From assembly GCA_943370295.1 (NCBI GenBank), contig CALRQL020000015.1, positions 24,896 through 88,895 on the forward strand: DNA of 64,000 nucleotides, written 5' to 3'. The DNA comes from SB11 sp943370295 (GTDB lineage: Bacteria; Bacteroidota; Bacteroidia; UBA8524). A program made the translations under genes and the position numbers. Of the stretch, positions 32,235 through 40,388 are shown in pieces; positions within the stretch are counted from its first letter, which is position 1, and each line of letters starts with the position of its first letter. A model generated the notes under the pieces. The model did not search any database. It was not told the DNA's origin and saw only the letters and a list, made by a program, of their open reading frames with translations.

Positions 32235-35150
32235 TTAAGCAGTTGCTGTGCTTGCGTGGTTTTTGGCTGCATCAAGTACTGCGCCTAAGCCGCTTACATC
32301 GCTGCCGCCTGCGGTAGCGTAGAAAGGCTGTCCGCCGCCGCCGCCTTTTACCAGTTTGGCAAGTTCACGGATTATTTTACCGGCATCAAACCCTTTATCT
32401 TTTACCAAATTATCGCTAATCATCACGGTAATATTGGGTTTACCGCCAATTTCAGCAGTAAGTACCAAAAACAGGTTGTCTATCTCACCGCGAAGGGCAA
32501 ACGCAAGGTTTTTAATAGCCTCTGCGCTGCCGATACTAACGCGTTGGGCTATGAAGTTAAGGCCGTTTACGGCTTCAACTTTTTGCTTCAATTCGGCTTT
32601 TACCTGTTGTACTTGGGCATTTTCAAGAGCCTCTAAACGTTTTTGCAACTCGGCTTTTTCGTTCAGCAGCGTTTCGATTCCTTTTTTAAGGTCTTTGGCA
32701 TTGTTCAACAAGGCTTTGGCTTCTTCTACCAAAGTAACTTGTTGGTTAATAAACTCCTCGGCTTTATCGGCAGTAATGGCCTCTATACGACGTACTCCCG
32801 CAGCCACCGAAGTTTCAGCAGTAATTTTAAAGTACCCTATTTGTCCTGTGGCAGGTACGTGGGTACCACCGCACAACTCCATGCTGTAGTTTTTATCAAA
32901 GGTGATAACACGCACGGTATCGCCGTATTTTTCGCCAAACAAAGCAGTAGCACCTTGCGCTTGTGCCTCAGCAATGGGGATATTGCGTTGCTCGTTCAAT
33001 GCAATGTTTTCACGGATTTTTTGGTTCACCATACGTTCTACGGCAGCCACTTCCTCATCGGCCATTTTCGTAAAATGGGAGAAGTCAAAACGCAAGTAAT
33101 CAGGGCCTACCAAGCTACCTTTTTGGTTCACATGGTCGCCCAAAACACGTTTTAATGCCGCATGCAATAAATGCGTAGCACTGTGATTATCAGCTATTAA
33201 AACGCGACGATCTGCATCTACTTTTGCCTCAAACACCGCTTCGGGGTTTTCGGGCAAACGGTCGGTAATGTGTATGATTAAATTGTTTTCTTTTTGAGTA
33301 TCAACGATGTTTATTTTCTCGTTGGCACTTTGCAGGTAACCGGTATCGCCTACCTGCCCGCCGCTTTCAGCGTAGAAGGGAGTTTTATCCAACACTAACT
33401 GGAAAAACTCTTTGTTTTTGGCCGATACCTTGCGGTAACGCAATATGCGCGATTCAGCAGTAAGGGTATCGTAACCAACAAATTCTGTCCCATCGTCCTT
33501 CGACAAGCTTCGGACAGTAACCCAATCGTCTTTGGTAGTTTCAGCAGCTTTACGAGAACGGTCTTTTTGTTGTTGAAGCAGTTTATTAAAGCCATCGATA
33601 TCAACCTCTCCATTAAGCTCTTTAGCAATTACCTGAGTCAGGTCTATTGGGAACCCAAATGTATCATATAATAGAAATGCAAATGGGGCATCGATTGATA
33701 CATTAAAAATATTTTCAGTAATACCCTCAAAAATTTTGAGTTTTGTTAAGTTCTTGTGCTCTATTTCTGATATCCATAGTTCAACTACTTTAAAATCTTC
33801 ATTCCCTATTGGTGTATATACCAGTTCTTTATCAGAAAGAATATCAAACGCTAGTTTTTCAGCTTCAAAATAAAAGCTAAAAATATGTTTGTTAATCTCG
33901 TAATTTAACTTGTACTCTATACCTTTTGAATCAAAAAACTCAAATAAGTTGCTAATCAGGCTACCTGTTACTTGAAGCTTTAATTGCTCTAACCCTTTTT
34001 CCAAAGTCCTCAAAAAACTGATTTCTTCTTCCAATACCACCTTCTGCACAAAATCCTGTTGTTGGCGTATTTCAGGGAAAGTAGCTCCAAATTCCTGTGT
34101 CAATATTGGCACCAACTCGTTAAAAAAGGGTTTGTTTAGGCCTAAAAAGCTATACCCATAACGCACGGCACGGCGCAAAATGCGGCGGATTACATAACCT
34201 GCGCCGCCGCTGCTCGGTAGTTGACCGTCGGCAATGGTAAAAGCCACAGCACGTATATGGTCAACAATTACACGGATGGCAATATCAGTTTTGGGGCTTC
34301 CGCCGGGTATGGCAGCAGGGTCGCCGCCTACATATTTTATTCCGCTAAGTGCTTCTACCTTGTTTATCAAGGGCATAAACACGGTGCTGTCGTAGTTACT
34401 GGTTTTGCCTTCAATAGCGCGTACCAAACGCTCAAAGCCCATCCCTGTATCTACGTGTTTATCGGGCAGTGGTTGCAGGCTGCTATCGGCCATGCGGTTG
34501 TACTGCATAAACACGTTGTTCCAAATTTCAATCACCTGCGGGTGGTCGTTATTCACTAATGTTTTACCGTCAACGGCTTGGCGTTCACTATCGGGGCGCA
34601 AATCAACATGTATCTCGCTACAAGGACCGCAAGGACCTGTATCGCCCATTTCCCAAAAGTTATCTTTTTTATTACCGTGTAAAATACGGTCTTCGGCAAT
34701 GTATTTCTTCCAACAATCGTAAGCCTCTTGGTCAAACGCAAGGTTTTCTTTCGCATCACCTTCAAACACGGTTACATACAAGCGGTCTTTGTCCAGTTTG
34801 TACACTTCGGTAAGTAGTTCCCACGCCCACGCAATGGCCTCTTCTTTAAAATAATCACCAAAACTCCAGTTGCCCAGCATTTCAAACATGGTGTGGTGGT
34901 AAGTATCGTGACCCACATCCTCCAAGTCGTTGTGTTTACCGCTCACGCGCAAGCATTTTTGAGTATCGGCCACCCGTTTGTTAGGGGCTTGTTGATTGCC
35001 CAAAAAGTAATCTTTAAACTGGTTCATCCCCGCGTTGGTAAACATCAGGGTAGGGTCGTTTTTAATTACAAGAGGTGCCGATGGGACAATTTTGTGTCCT
35101 TTGCTTTCAAAAAAATCTAAAAACTGCTGCCTAATTTGTTGCGCGTTCAT
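32235..35150 (-). CDS. alaS: Alanyl-tRNA synthetase with an unusual internal insertion
   Basis: Charges tRNA-Ala in the cytosol. The class II catalytic domain is at the N-terminus (MFTNAGMNQFKDYFLG, HTMFEMLGNWSFGDYF), the tRNA-recognition region in the middle, the editing site near 650-760 (HSATHLLHA and CGGTHVPATG) and C-Ala at the end. At 971 residues it is about 90 longer than usual. The excess lies mainly at about 392-485, between LRTLEKGLEQL and FLLYDTFGFPIDL, where relatives have about 20 residues. The extra part is A+T-rich and looks like a worn DUF559/VSR-type nuclease fold. A second small insertion (VRSLSKDD, about 546-553) is encoded by a dispersed-repeat module. Confidence 0.95.
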   Translation of the reverse strand: MNAQQIRQQFLDFFESKGHKIVPSAPLVIKNDPTLMFTNAGMNQFKDYFLGNQQAPNKRVADTQKCLRVSGKHNDLEDVGHDTYHHTMFEMLGNWSFGDYFKEEAIAWAWELLTEVYKLDKDRLYVTVFEGDAKENLAFDQEAYDCWKKYIAEDRILHGNKKDNFWEMGDTGPCGPCSEIHVDLRPDSERQAVDGKTLVNNDHPQVIEIWNNVFMQYNRMADSSLQPLPDKHVDTGMGFERLVRAIEGKTSNYDSTVFMPLINKVEALSGIKYVGGDPAAIPGGSPKTDIAIRVIVDHIRAVAFTIADGQLPSSGGAGYVIRRILRRAVRYGYSFLGLNKPFFNELVPILTQEFGATFPEIRQQQDFVQKVVLEEEISFLRTLEKGLEQLKLQVTGSLISNLFEFFDSKGIEYKLNYEINKHIFSFYFEAEKLAFDILSDKELVYTPIGNEDFKVVELWISEIEHKNLTKLKIFEGITENIFNVSIDAPFAFLLYDTFGFPIDLTQVIAKELNGEVDIDGFNKLLQQQKDRSRKAAETTKDDWVTVRSLSKDDGTEFVGYDTLTAESRILRYRKVSAKNKEFFQLVLDKTPFYAESGGQVGDTGYLQSANEKINIVDTQKENNLIIHITDRLPENPEAVFEAKVDADRRVLIADNHSATHLLHAALKRVLGDHVNQKGSLVGPDYLRFDFSHFTKMADEEVAAVERMVNQKIRENIALNEQRNIPIAEAQAQGATALFGEKYGDTVRVITFDKNYSMELCGGTHVPATGQIGYFKITAETSVAAGVRRIEAITADKAEEFINQQVTLVEEAKALLNNAKDLKKGIETLLNEKAELQKRLEALENAQVQQVKAELKQKVEAVNGLNFIAQRVSIGSAEAIKNLAFALRGEIDNLFLVLTAEIGGKPNITVMISDNLVKDKGFDAGKIIRELAKLVKGGGGGQPFYATAGGSDVSGLGAVLDAAKNHASTATA

Positions 35151-35181
35151 TGGTGCTATTTATGCGTTTACTGCGAAGGCG

Positions 35182-35189
35182 CAAAAATA
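35182..35189 (-). promoter_or_regulatory. Promoter box TATTTTTG of alaS
   Basis: Perfect TAnnTTTG match on the minus strand, 31 bases before the alaS ATG. Confidence 0.6.
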
Positions 35190-35357
35190 AGGGAATTTGT
35201 GAGTTGTGAGAAGGCTGATTTGCAAGAATGTAAAAAAGCTTAGGGTCGGCTTAACTCACCCCTGATTTTTGTTTTGGCCTACTTTCAGATATTCGCCCTC
35301 TCTTTGCAAGAGAGTGGGAGTGTTGGCTATCAGGCAATGTTGAGTTGCTTGGCAGCA

Positions 35358-35441
35358 GCACCCTTCGGCAGGCTCAGGATGGGCAATCGCACTTGTTCGT
35401 CGTGCGTAAAGTCCCCTTTTAGGGGATTTAGGGGTGGGGTT
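35358..35441. repeat. Mosaic intergenic repeat, copy 2 (short)
   Basis: Contains CCCTTCGGCAGGCTCAGGAT and the palindromic module AAAGTCCCCTTTTAGGGGAT that recur in the other copies. The rest of the 408 bases between alaS and mtaB holds the two promoters and no other recognisable feature. Confidence 0.7.
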
Positions 35442-35537
35442 GTTTCATATTAGAATTTCTTAATTAGCGTTTAGAATTTGTCTACTCAGCCGCACTCGTC
35501 TATTGTGCGTGATATTAGAGGTTAATTACAAATTACG

Positions 35538-35545
35538 TATCTTTG
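35538..35545 (+). promoter_or_regulatory. Promoter box TATCTTTG of mtaB
   Basis: Perfect TAnnTTTG match ending 13 bases before the ATG at 35559. Confidence 0.65.
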
Positions 35546-35558
35546 CAGACTTTAAAAA

Positions 35559-36869
35559 ATGCAGAAATCAGTAGCCTTTTATACATTGGGTTGTAAGCTA
35601 AACTTTAGCGAAAGCAGTGCCATTGCCCGCCAAATGGAGGGGGAAGGCTTTGCCCGCAAAGAGTTTACCCAAGGGGCTGATTTGTATGTAATAAATACCT
35701 GCTCTGTAACGGATAATGCGGATAAAAAATGCCGCAAAGTGGTTAAAGAGGCGTTAAAGTATAATCCTGCTGCCAATGTGGTGATTATTGGGTGCTACGC
35801 TCAGTTGAAACCGCAGGAAATTGCCGAAATACCCGGCGTGGATATGGTGTTGGGTGCTGCAGAGAAGTTTAATCTGGCCCACCACTTAAAAGAATTGGGC
35901 AATGCTGAAAAAGCCATTGTGCACAACAGCCCGATTAAAGAGACGAATGTATTTGTGCCCGGCTTTTCGTTTGGCGACCGTACCCGTACTTTTCTTAAGG
36001 TGCAAGACGGCTGTAATTATTTCTGCTCGTTTTGTACAATACCTTTGGCACGTGGTTTTAGCCGCAGCGATACCATTGAAAAAACAGTGGAACAAGCCCG
36101 CAATGTAGCTCAAACAGGGGTGAAGGAAGTGGTGCTTACGGGAGTAAACATTGGTGATTTTGGCCGACAAAACGGGGAAACCTTTTTTGATTTGGTGCAA
36201 CAGTTGGATAATGTGGAAGGGATTGACCGTTTCCGTATCTCGTCTATAGAACCTAATTTATTAAATGAGGATATCATTGATTTTGTGGCGAAGTCGCAAA
36301 AGTTTGTACCTCATTTTCATATTCCCTTACAAAGCGGCAGTAATAAGATTTTGAAGTTGATGCGCCGCCGTTATATACGCGAGTTGTATGCCGACCGTGT
36401 AGCACGTATTAAGGCTGCAATGCCTAATTGCTGCATAGGTGTGGATGTGATTGTTGGGTTTCCGGGTGAGACTGAAGAAGACTTTTTAGATACCTATCGT
36501 TTTATTAACGAGTTGGATATATCGTATTTGCACGTGTTCCCCTACAGCGAGCGTGAGAACACCACCGCTGTGCGTATGGAAGGGGTAGTGCCTCAAAAAG
36601 AACGTGGCCGTAGGGCAGAGATGTTACGCATCTTATCTGAGAAAAAACGCCGCAGCTTTTACGAGCAGCACATTGGCGGTACGTTTACAGTATTGTTTGA
36701 GGCCGAGGAAAACGGCGGTATGATGAACGGTTTTACCGAAAACTATATCAAGGTAAAAACGCCTTACGATCCGTTGCTGGTAAATGAACTGGTGGAGGTG
36801 AGACTAACTGGCATTGATGCCGACGGTGAAGTAACGGTGGAAGAAACGACCATTCCTGTAGCTCATTAA
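35559..36869 (+). CDS. mtaB: tRNA t6A37 methylthiotransferase MtaB
   Basis: A 436-residue radical-SAM enzyme that adds a methylthio group to t6A at position 37 of tRNAs reading ANN codons. The N-terminal UPF0004 domain shows YTLGCKLNFSESS with the first cluster cysteine (Cys12), and further cysteines in NTCSV and GCYAQ. The radical-SAM triad is GCNYFCSFCTIP near 150-160, and the C-terminal TRAM domain ends with EVRLTGIDADGEVTVEE. The KLN/CK pattern of the opening separates MtaB from MiaB and RimO. Monocistronic, convergent with the secreted nuclease gene. Confidence 0.93.
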   Translation: MQKSVAFYTLGCKLNFSESSAIARQMEGEGFARKEFTQGADLYVINTCSVTDNADKKCRKVVKEALKYNPAANVVIIGCYAQLKPQEIAEIPGVDMVLGAAEKFNLAHHLKELGNAEKAIVHNSPIKETNVFVPGFSFGDRTRTFLKVQDGCNYFCSFCTIPLARGFSRSDTIEKTVEQARNVAQTGVKEVVLTGVNIGDFGRQNGETFFDLVQQLDNVEGIDRFRISSIEPNLLNEDIIDFVAKSQKFVPHFHIPLQSGSNKILKLMRRRYIRELYADRVARIKAAMPNCCIGVDVIVGFPGETEEDFLDTYRFINELDISYLHVFPYSERENTTAVRMEGVVPQKERGRRAEMLRILSEKKRRSFYEQHIGGTFTVLFEAEENGGMMNGFTENYIKVKTPYDPLLVNELVEVRLTGIDADGEVTVEETTIPVAH

Positions 36870-36909
36870 TTCAAGCTATTTACAAGTGATTTTAAAACAG
36901 TGGGGTTGC

Positions 36910-38076
36910 CTACCTGCTGATGACCATTTTTGATACGGTAGTATTTCCGTTAACGGTAAAGGCAATTGTATAAATCCCGTTTGGTAATTCGCTAATGTTT
37001 ATGGGGTTTTGCGGTTGCTTCTCTATATAGCAAGGCTGCCCTAATGGGTTGTAAATGGTTAACTCATCCACAATCCCCTCTATGTAAATAGTTTCATTGG
37101 CAGGATTGGGATAAGCGGTTACTCCTGTCTGTGCGTTGTCAACCCCTAACGATGAAGGAGGTTTAGGGTTGGTTGTCAATCGTTTCCAATCAAAATAAGC
37201 ATATACGGGGTAGTGGTCAGAAGTGTTGTTGCTAAAATTAGCAATGTAATTTCCGGCATTGTCAAACACCTTTGATGATGCAGGAATGTACAAACTGTCC
37301 ATGCTTTTTGCTATCATGATGTGGTCAATCATTTTATTGCCAAAAGCCCATGAGTTTTTGCCGGCATCCGTAAGTTGTTTGGTGGCAAAAAGGTAACCAT
37401 CGTTCAAAAAATTACCGTAAGGGGTAGGCATATTGTTATAAAGCGAGGTATTCAAATCATCGTTCCAATCGCCCAGTATTATGTATTTCTTTCCGGCAAG
37501 GTATTGCTCAACATAGGTTTTTAAATGCCCCGCAGCTTCTTTGCGGCGATTGTACGAATCTTGCTTTTCAGTAGTATTACCGGTATGTGCCTTCATGTGT
37601 ACTACAATACAGTACAGAGTGTCTACTCGGTCGTTTTGTTTAGTCCTAAGAGCCACTTGCAATGGTGGTCGCGTAGCAAAAGCACTGTTAGCATACTGGT
37701 TCAATATGTTTTTGCTTAAATCGGGTATCAACTCAAACATACTTTTCTTATATAGTAAGCACATTTTTTGTGTTGCCTGAAAGGTTGAGTTAATGCCGCC
37801 GTAGGTGCTAAACAAAGCATCGCTAAGGTTGAAAAAAGTATTGGCATTTGCCATTTCCTGCAAAGCAATAATATCAAACCCTGTTTGATTGATAACGGTT
37901 TTAACATTGTTAAACTGTAGGTTTTCGTCGGTAGGACCATAGCCGCTTTCACCCAGCCATTCCACATTCCAAGTGGCAATATCCAGCAAAGTATCGTTCC
38001 CCAATTTAGGTATTTGAGCAACTGCCGAAATCGAAACCATGGCGACCGCCAACACCAAACAAAACCGTTTAATCAT
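36910..38076 (-). CDS. Secreted endonuclease/exonuclease/phosphatase protein with T9SS tail
   Basis: A 388-residue exported protein: signal peptide (1-20), an EEP (DNase I-like) domain (about 28-295) and a type A sorting domain (about 315-388; YPNPANETIYIEG, LPNGIYTIAFTVNG). EEP landmarks are TWNVEWLG, DIIALQEM (metal-binding Glu), LGDWNDDLN (Asp, Asn) and the final SDHYPVYAYF (Asp-His). It may degrade extracellular DNA or hydrolyse phosphoesters; the substrate cannot be told. A promoter-like TACCTTCG lies 4 bases before the ATG. Confidence 0.9.
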   Translation of the reverse strand: MIKRFCLVLAVAMVSISAVAQIPKLGNDTLLDIATWNVEWLGESGYGPTDENLQFNNVKTVINQTGFDIIALQEMANANTFFNLSDALFSTYGGINSTFQATQKMCLLYKKSMFELIPDLSKNILNQYANSAFATRPPLQVALRTKQNDRVDTLYCIVVHMKAHTGNTTEKQDSYNRRKEAAGHLKTYVEQYLAGKKYIILGDWNDDLNTSLYNNMPTPYGNFLNDGYLFATKQLTDAGKNSWAFGNKMIDHIMIAKSMDSLYIPASSKVFDNAGNYIANFSNNTSDHYPVYAYFDWKRLTTNPKPPSSLGVDNAQTGVTAYPNPANETIYIEGIVDELTIYNPLGQPCYIEKQPQNPINISELPNGIYTIAFTVNGNTTVSKMVISR

Positions 38077-38080
38077 ACAG

Positions 38081-38088
38081 CGAAGGTA
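38081..38088 (-). promoter_or_regulatory. Promoter-like box TACCTTCG 4 nt before the secreted nuclease start
   Basis: One mismatch to TAnnTTTG on the minus strand, followed by CTGT and the ATG at 38076. Same 4-base spacing as four other genes in the window. Confidence 0.45.
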
Positions 38089-38104
38089 CGGGTTTGAGAT
38101 AGCT

Positions 38105-38271
38105 TAGGGAATAAATCCCTATGTTATTGATAATGATTGAGGGCTCAATTTTCTCAATAGAATCGGGTTTTATACCCGATGTCTTAGGTCATCATAGGGA
38201 ATAAACCCCTATTTATTGATAATGATTGATGTTACAATACTCTCAGTCGAGTCGGGTTTTATACCCGACGT
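38105..38271. repeat. Tandem double-hairpin repeat, two units
   Basis: Two units of about 78 bases (38105-38182 and 38194-38271). Each begins with TAGGGAATAAAYCCCTAT (a 5-bp hairpin), continues with TATTGATAATGATTGA and ends with TCGGGTTTTATACCCGA (a 6-bp hairpin). The inner parts differ more than the hairpins, which suggests that the structures are what is kept. It lies between the efp terminator and the start of the secreted nuclease gene. Confidence 0.7.
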
Positions 38272-38284
38272 ACAATGCAGAAAC

Positions 38285-38312
38285 AAAAAAAGGCCGCCTT
38301 TTGGGCAGCCTT
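38285..38312 (-). terminator. Intrinsic terminator of efp
   Basis: On the minus strand: AAGGCTGCC, loop, GGCGGCCTT with one mismatch, followed by TTTTTTTG. It begins 21 bases after the efp stop codon. Confidence 0.85.
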
Positions 38313-38332
38313 CATTATAAGTTTTAAAGAGA

Positions 38333-38896
38333 TTACTTCTTCACGCGCTCCATGTATTCGGCAGTACGAGTATCAATACGGATGATTTCACCGGTATCAA
38401 CAAATAAAGGAACGTTAACAATTGCACCTGTCTCAAGGGTAGCAGGTTTCAATGTGTTGGTAGCAGTATCGCCCCTCACACCGGGTTCGGTGTAGGTAAT
38501 TTCAAGCTCAACAAATGTTGGAGGTTCAGCAGCAATTGGAGCATCGTCTTCAAAAGAAATCTTTACAGTCATTCCTTCTTTCATAAACTTAGCGCCATCG
38601 CCAAACATAATTTCGTCCACATATACTTGCTCAAAAGTGTCATTATCCATACAAACAAGGCTGTTGCCGTCTTTGTACAAATATTGCAGTTCGCGCACTT
38701 CTACACGTACAATTTCAACTTCTTCGCCGCTACGGTAGCGGTATTCAACTAATTTCCCTGTTTTTACGTTGCGCATTTTTGCTTGATAGAAAGCGCGCAA
38801 GTTTCCGGGTGTGCGGTGCATATACTCTATAAGTTGCACCAACTCGCCGTTGTGGCGCAAAAACATTCCTACTGAAACATCTGATGTATTTGCCAT
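38333..38896 (-). CDS. efp: Elongation factor P with Asn at the modification position
   Basis: EF-P relieves ribosome stalling at proline stretches. The start at 38896 (MANTSDVSVGMFLRHNGELV) gives 187 residues, the normal length, and the three beta domains are recognisable (GDTATNTLKPATLETGAIVN in the last one). The tip loop that reaches the peptidyl-transferase centre reads HRTPGNLRAFYQ (27-38). Aligned on the conserved Pro-Gly, Asn32 stands where E. coli has the modified Lys34 and where EarP-type proteins have Arg. The protein therefore cannot be beta-lysylated or rhamnosylated at that position in the known ways. Monocistronic, with its own promoter and terminator. Confidence 0.95.
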   Translation of the reverse strand: MANTSDVSVGMFLRHNGELVQLIEYMHRTPGNLRAFYQAKMRNVKTGKLVEYRYRSGEEVEIVRVEVRELQYLYKDGNSLVCMDNDTFEQVYVDEIMFGDGAKFMKEGMTVKISFEDDAPIAAEPPTFVELEITYTEPGVRGDTATNTLKPATLETGAIVNVPLFVDTGEIIRIDTRTAEYMERVKK

Positions 38897-38913
38897 TGTG
38901 TAAATTTTGGAGG

Positions 38914-38921
38914 CAAAAATA
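38914..38921 (-). promoter_or_regulatory. Promoter box TATTTTTG of efp
   Basis: Perfect TAnnTTTG match on the minus strand, 17 bases before the efp ATG. Confidence 0.6.
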
Positions 38922-38967
38922 AGTTTTACCATCTAATTGGCAAAACCCTGCCTGTTATAAACAGTTT

Positions 38968-39435
38968 CTATTTTAGAATTGAAGCTAAATCAGCGGGACT
39001 ATAGTTAATAGACTTCATGGTTTTGTCGTCGCTGGTGCGGTACACAAGGTATAAGCCTTCTACCTCTTTATAATAGCAATCTTCGCCTTTTTTCTCTTTA
39101 AAATGCACAACAGTGGCTTGCGCTTCTTCTTCAGTTTGGCAGGCTTTGCTCATATTACTGCGTTGCACTTCGTCAAATAAAGCTTTAAACTTATGTCCGA
39201 GGCCAAACTCAAGTATTGCACCGCTCAGTACATACTGTATGTCGCACAAAGCATCGGCAATCTCTACTATTTTATTATCTGCAATGGCCTGGCGTAGCTC
39301 TTCTAACTCTTCGGCTATCAGGCTCACGCGCAATTCGCTACGGGCGGCACTGGGTATGGCAGGTTGTTCAATAATGGGATGGCGGAAAGTGCGGTGAAAT
39401 TCTGCTACTTGTTTAAGGCTTTGTGGTTGTTCCAT
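38968..39435 (-). CDS. MazG-like NTP pyrophosphohydrolase
   Basis: A 155-residue all-alpha NTP-pyrophosphatase. The metal-binding pattern ExxEL...EIxDxLxD is seen as LIAEELEELRQAI (about 36-48) and KIVEIADALCDIQYVL (about 55-70). The C-terminal part (80-155) is a small added region rich in Lys and Tyr (EDCYYKEVEGLYLVYRTSDD). Such enzymes hydrolyse nucleoside triphosphates to monophosphates and pyrophosphate, often as house-cleaning enzymes. A promoter box lies only 4 bases before the ATG. Confidence 0.87.
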   Translation of the reverse strand: MEQPQSLKQVAEFHRTFRHPIIEQPAIPSAARSELRVSLIAEELEELRQAIADNKIVEIADALCDIQYVLSGAILEFGLGHKFKALFDEVQRSNMSKACQTEEEAQATVVHFKEKKGEDCYYKEVEGLYLVYRTSDDKTMKSINYSPADLASILK

Positions 39436-39439
39436 GCCT

Positions 39440-39447
39440 CAAAAATA
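39440..39447 (-). promoter_or_regulatory. Promoter box TATTTTTG 4 nt before the MazG-like start
   Basis: Perfect TAnnTTTG match on the minus strand followed by AGGC and ATG; predicts a leaderless mRNA. Confidence 0.5.
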
Positions 39448-39524
39448 GTAAGCAACACAGCGTGTGTTTTTTACATTTTATTAACAAAAACAGATTGAGA
39501 AGGGGAGCAGCGGGGCGGGTAAGA

Positions 39525-40049
39525 TTAATCCAGCACCCTGCGGATGCCCATAAAACGCTTTTTGTAATACGGGGTTTGGTTGGTAGAGTATGATATACCC
39601 AAATTTACCGAGGCATGGATAAAATAAATTGTGCCGTCTTTTATTTCGGTAATGATACCAACGTGGCCGGGACGTTTTGAACGTGAGTTGCGACCTGTGA
39701 AGTAAATAATATCACCGGGGCGGGCATCTTCTTTATCCACTTCTTTACCTATGGTACGAACTGCAGATGATGAGGGCGAAGTTTTATACCCGAATTTTCC
39801 GAATACATAATATACAAAGCCCGAGCAATCAAAACCTTTTGGGGTTTTGCCACCACTGCGATAACGGGTACCTAAGTAATTATCAGCGTAATCTAAAAGA
39901 GAATCAGTAAGAGAACAAGGTACATATACGAGACTATCAGCTACCTCAGAGCTATCGGCAGGAGTATTGGCTGTGCGCCCGAATGCCGAAACCGACATTA
40001 ACAAGGCCACAAGCGTAGCTAGTGCGTATATGTATAACTTACTGTACAA
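39525..40049 (-). CDS. NlpC/P60 (C40) cell-wall peptidase
   Basis: A 174-residue exported enzyme: signal peptide 1-24, a short linker, and a compact NlpC/P60 domain with the catalytic Cys75 in KGFDCSGFVYYVF, His129 in RPGHVGI and His145 in FIHAS. It should cut D-gamma-glutamyl-meso-DAP or related bonds in peptidoglycan. No SH3 or other targeting domain is present. It has its own promoter box 41 bases upstream. Confidence 0.93.
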   Translation of the reverse strand: MYSKLYIYALATLVALLMSVSAFGRTANTPADSSEVADSLVYVPCSLTDSLLDYADNYLGTRYRSGGKTPKGFDCSGFVYYVFGKFGYKTSPSSSAVRTIGKEVDKEDARPGDIIYFTGRNSRSKRPGHVGIITEIKDGTIYFIHASVNLGISYSTNQTPYYKKRFMGIRRVLD

Positions 40050-40388
40050 GAACTTAAACCGTTTTTAAGTCGGTAACAATTAATCGTTGGCAAATATAAG
40101 GCCAAAAAGAGGTATGAGAAAATTTTATAGGGTGTAACTCCCCTTACAGTTATTCATAATTTTTCCACAAGAGGTTAAAATAGAGTGGTTTCGGCAGTTT
40201 TATTTTTTGTTTTTTTGAAAAAGGGAATACAGTAACGGTATGGGTTTTAAAACGGTACATTGTCTCAAATTGGTAACTGATTATCCAATATTGAGAGATT
40301 AAAACCACGATAGTTCAACTATTTTTCACTTTGTTAATGCAAAACCTTATTTTTGCCGTCCTGTAAAAAATCGTATTTATTAGACTAT
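40050..40388. other. Intergenic region with two divergent promoters
   Basis: 339 bases without a gene. A minus-strand TATATTTG box (40091-40098) serves the NlpC/P60 gene and a plus-strand TATTTTTG box (40348-40355) serves hppA. The middle is A+T-rich; I see no RNA gene, hairpin of note or repeat. Confidence 0.6.
40348..40355 (+). promoter_or_regulatory. Promoter box TATTTTTG of hppA
   Basis: Perfect TAnnTTTG match ending 33 bases before the ATG at 40389. Confidence 0.6.

Noticed and set aside
32356..32889. Long frame of 177 codons on the plus strand
   Set aside because: It is fully antisense to alaS, whose own frame has strong domain matches; the composition is that of a reverse shadow.
34556..34813. 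Frames on both strands inside alaS
   Set aside because: Shadows of the conserved catalytic domain of alanyl-tRNA synthetase.
40353..40388. Longer N-terminus for hppA
   Set aside because: The extra 12 residues are polar, overlap the promoter box and are absent from the family; the ATG at 40389 fits the first membrane helix.
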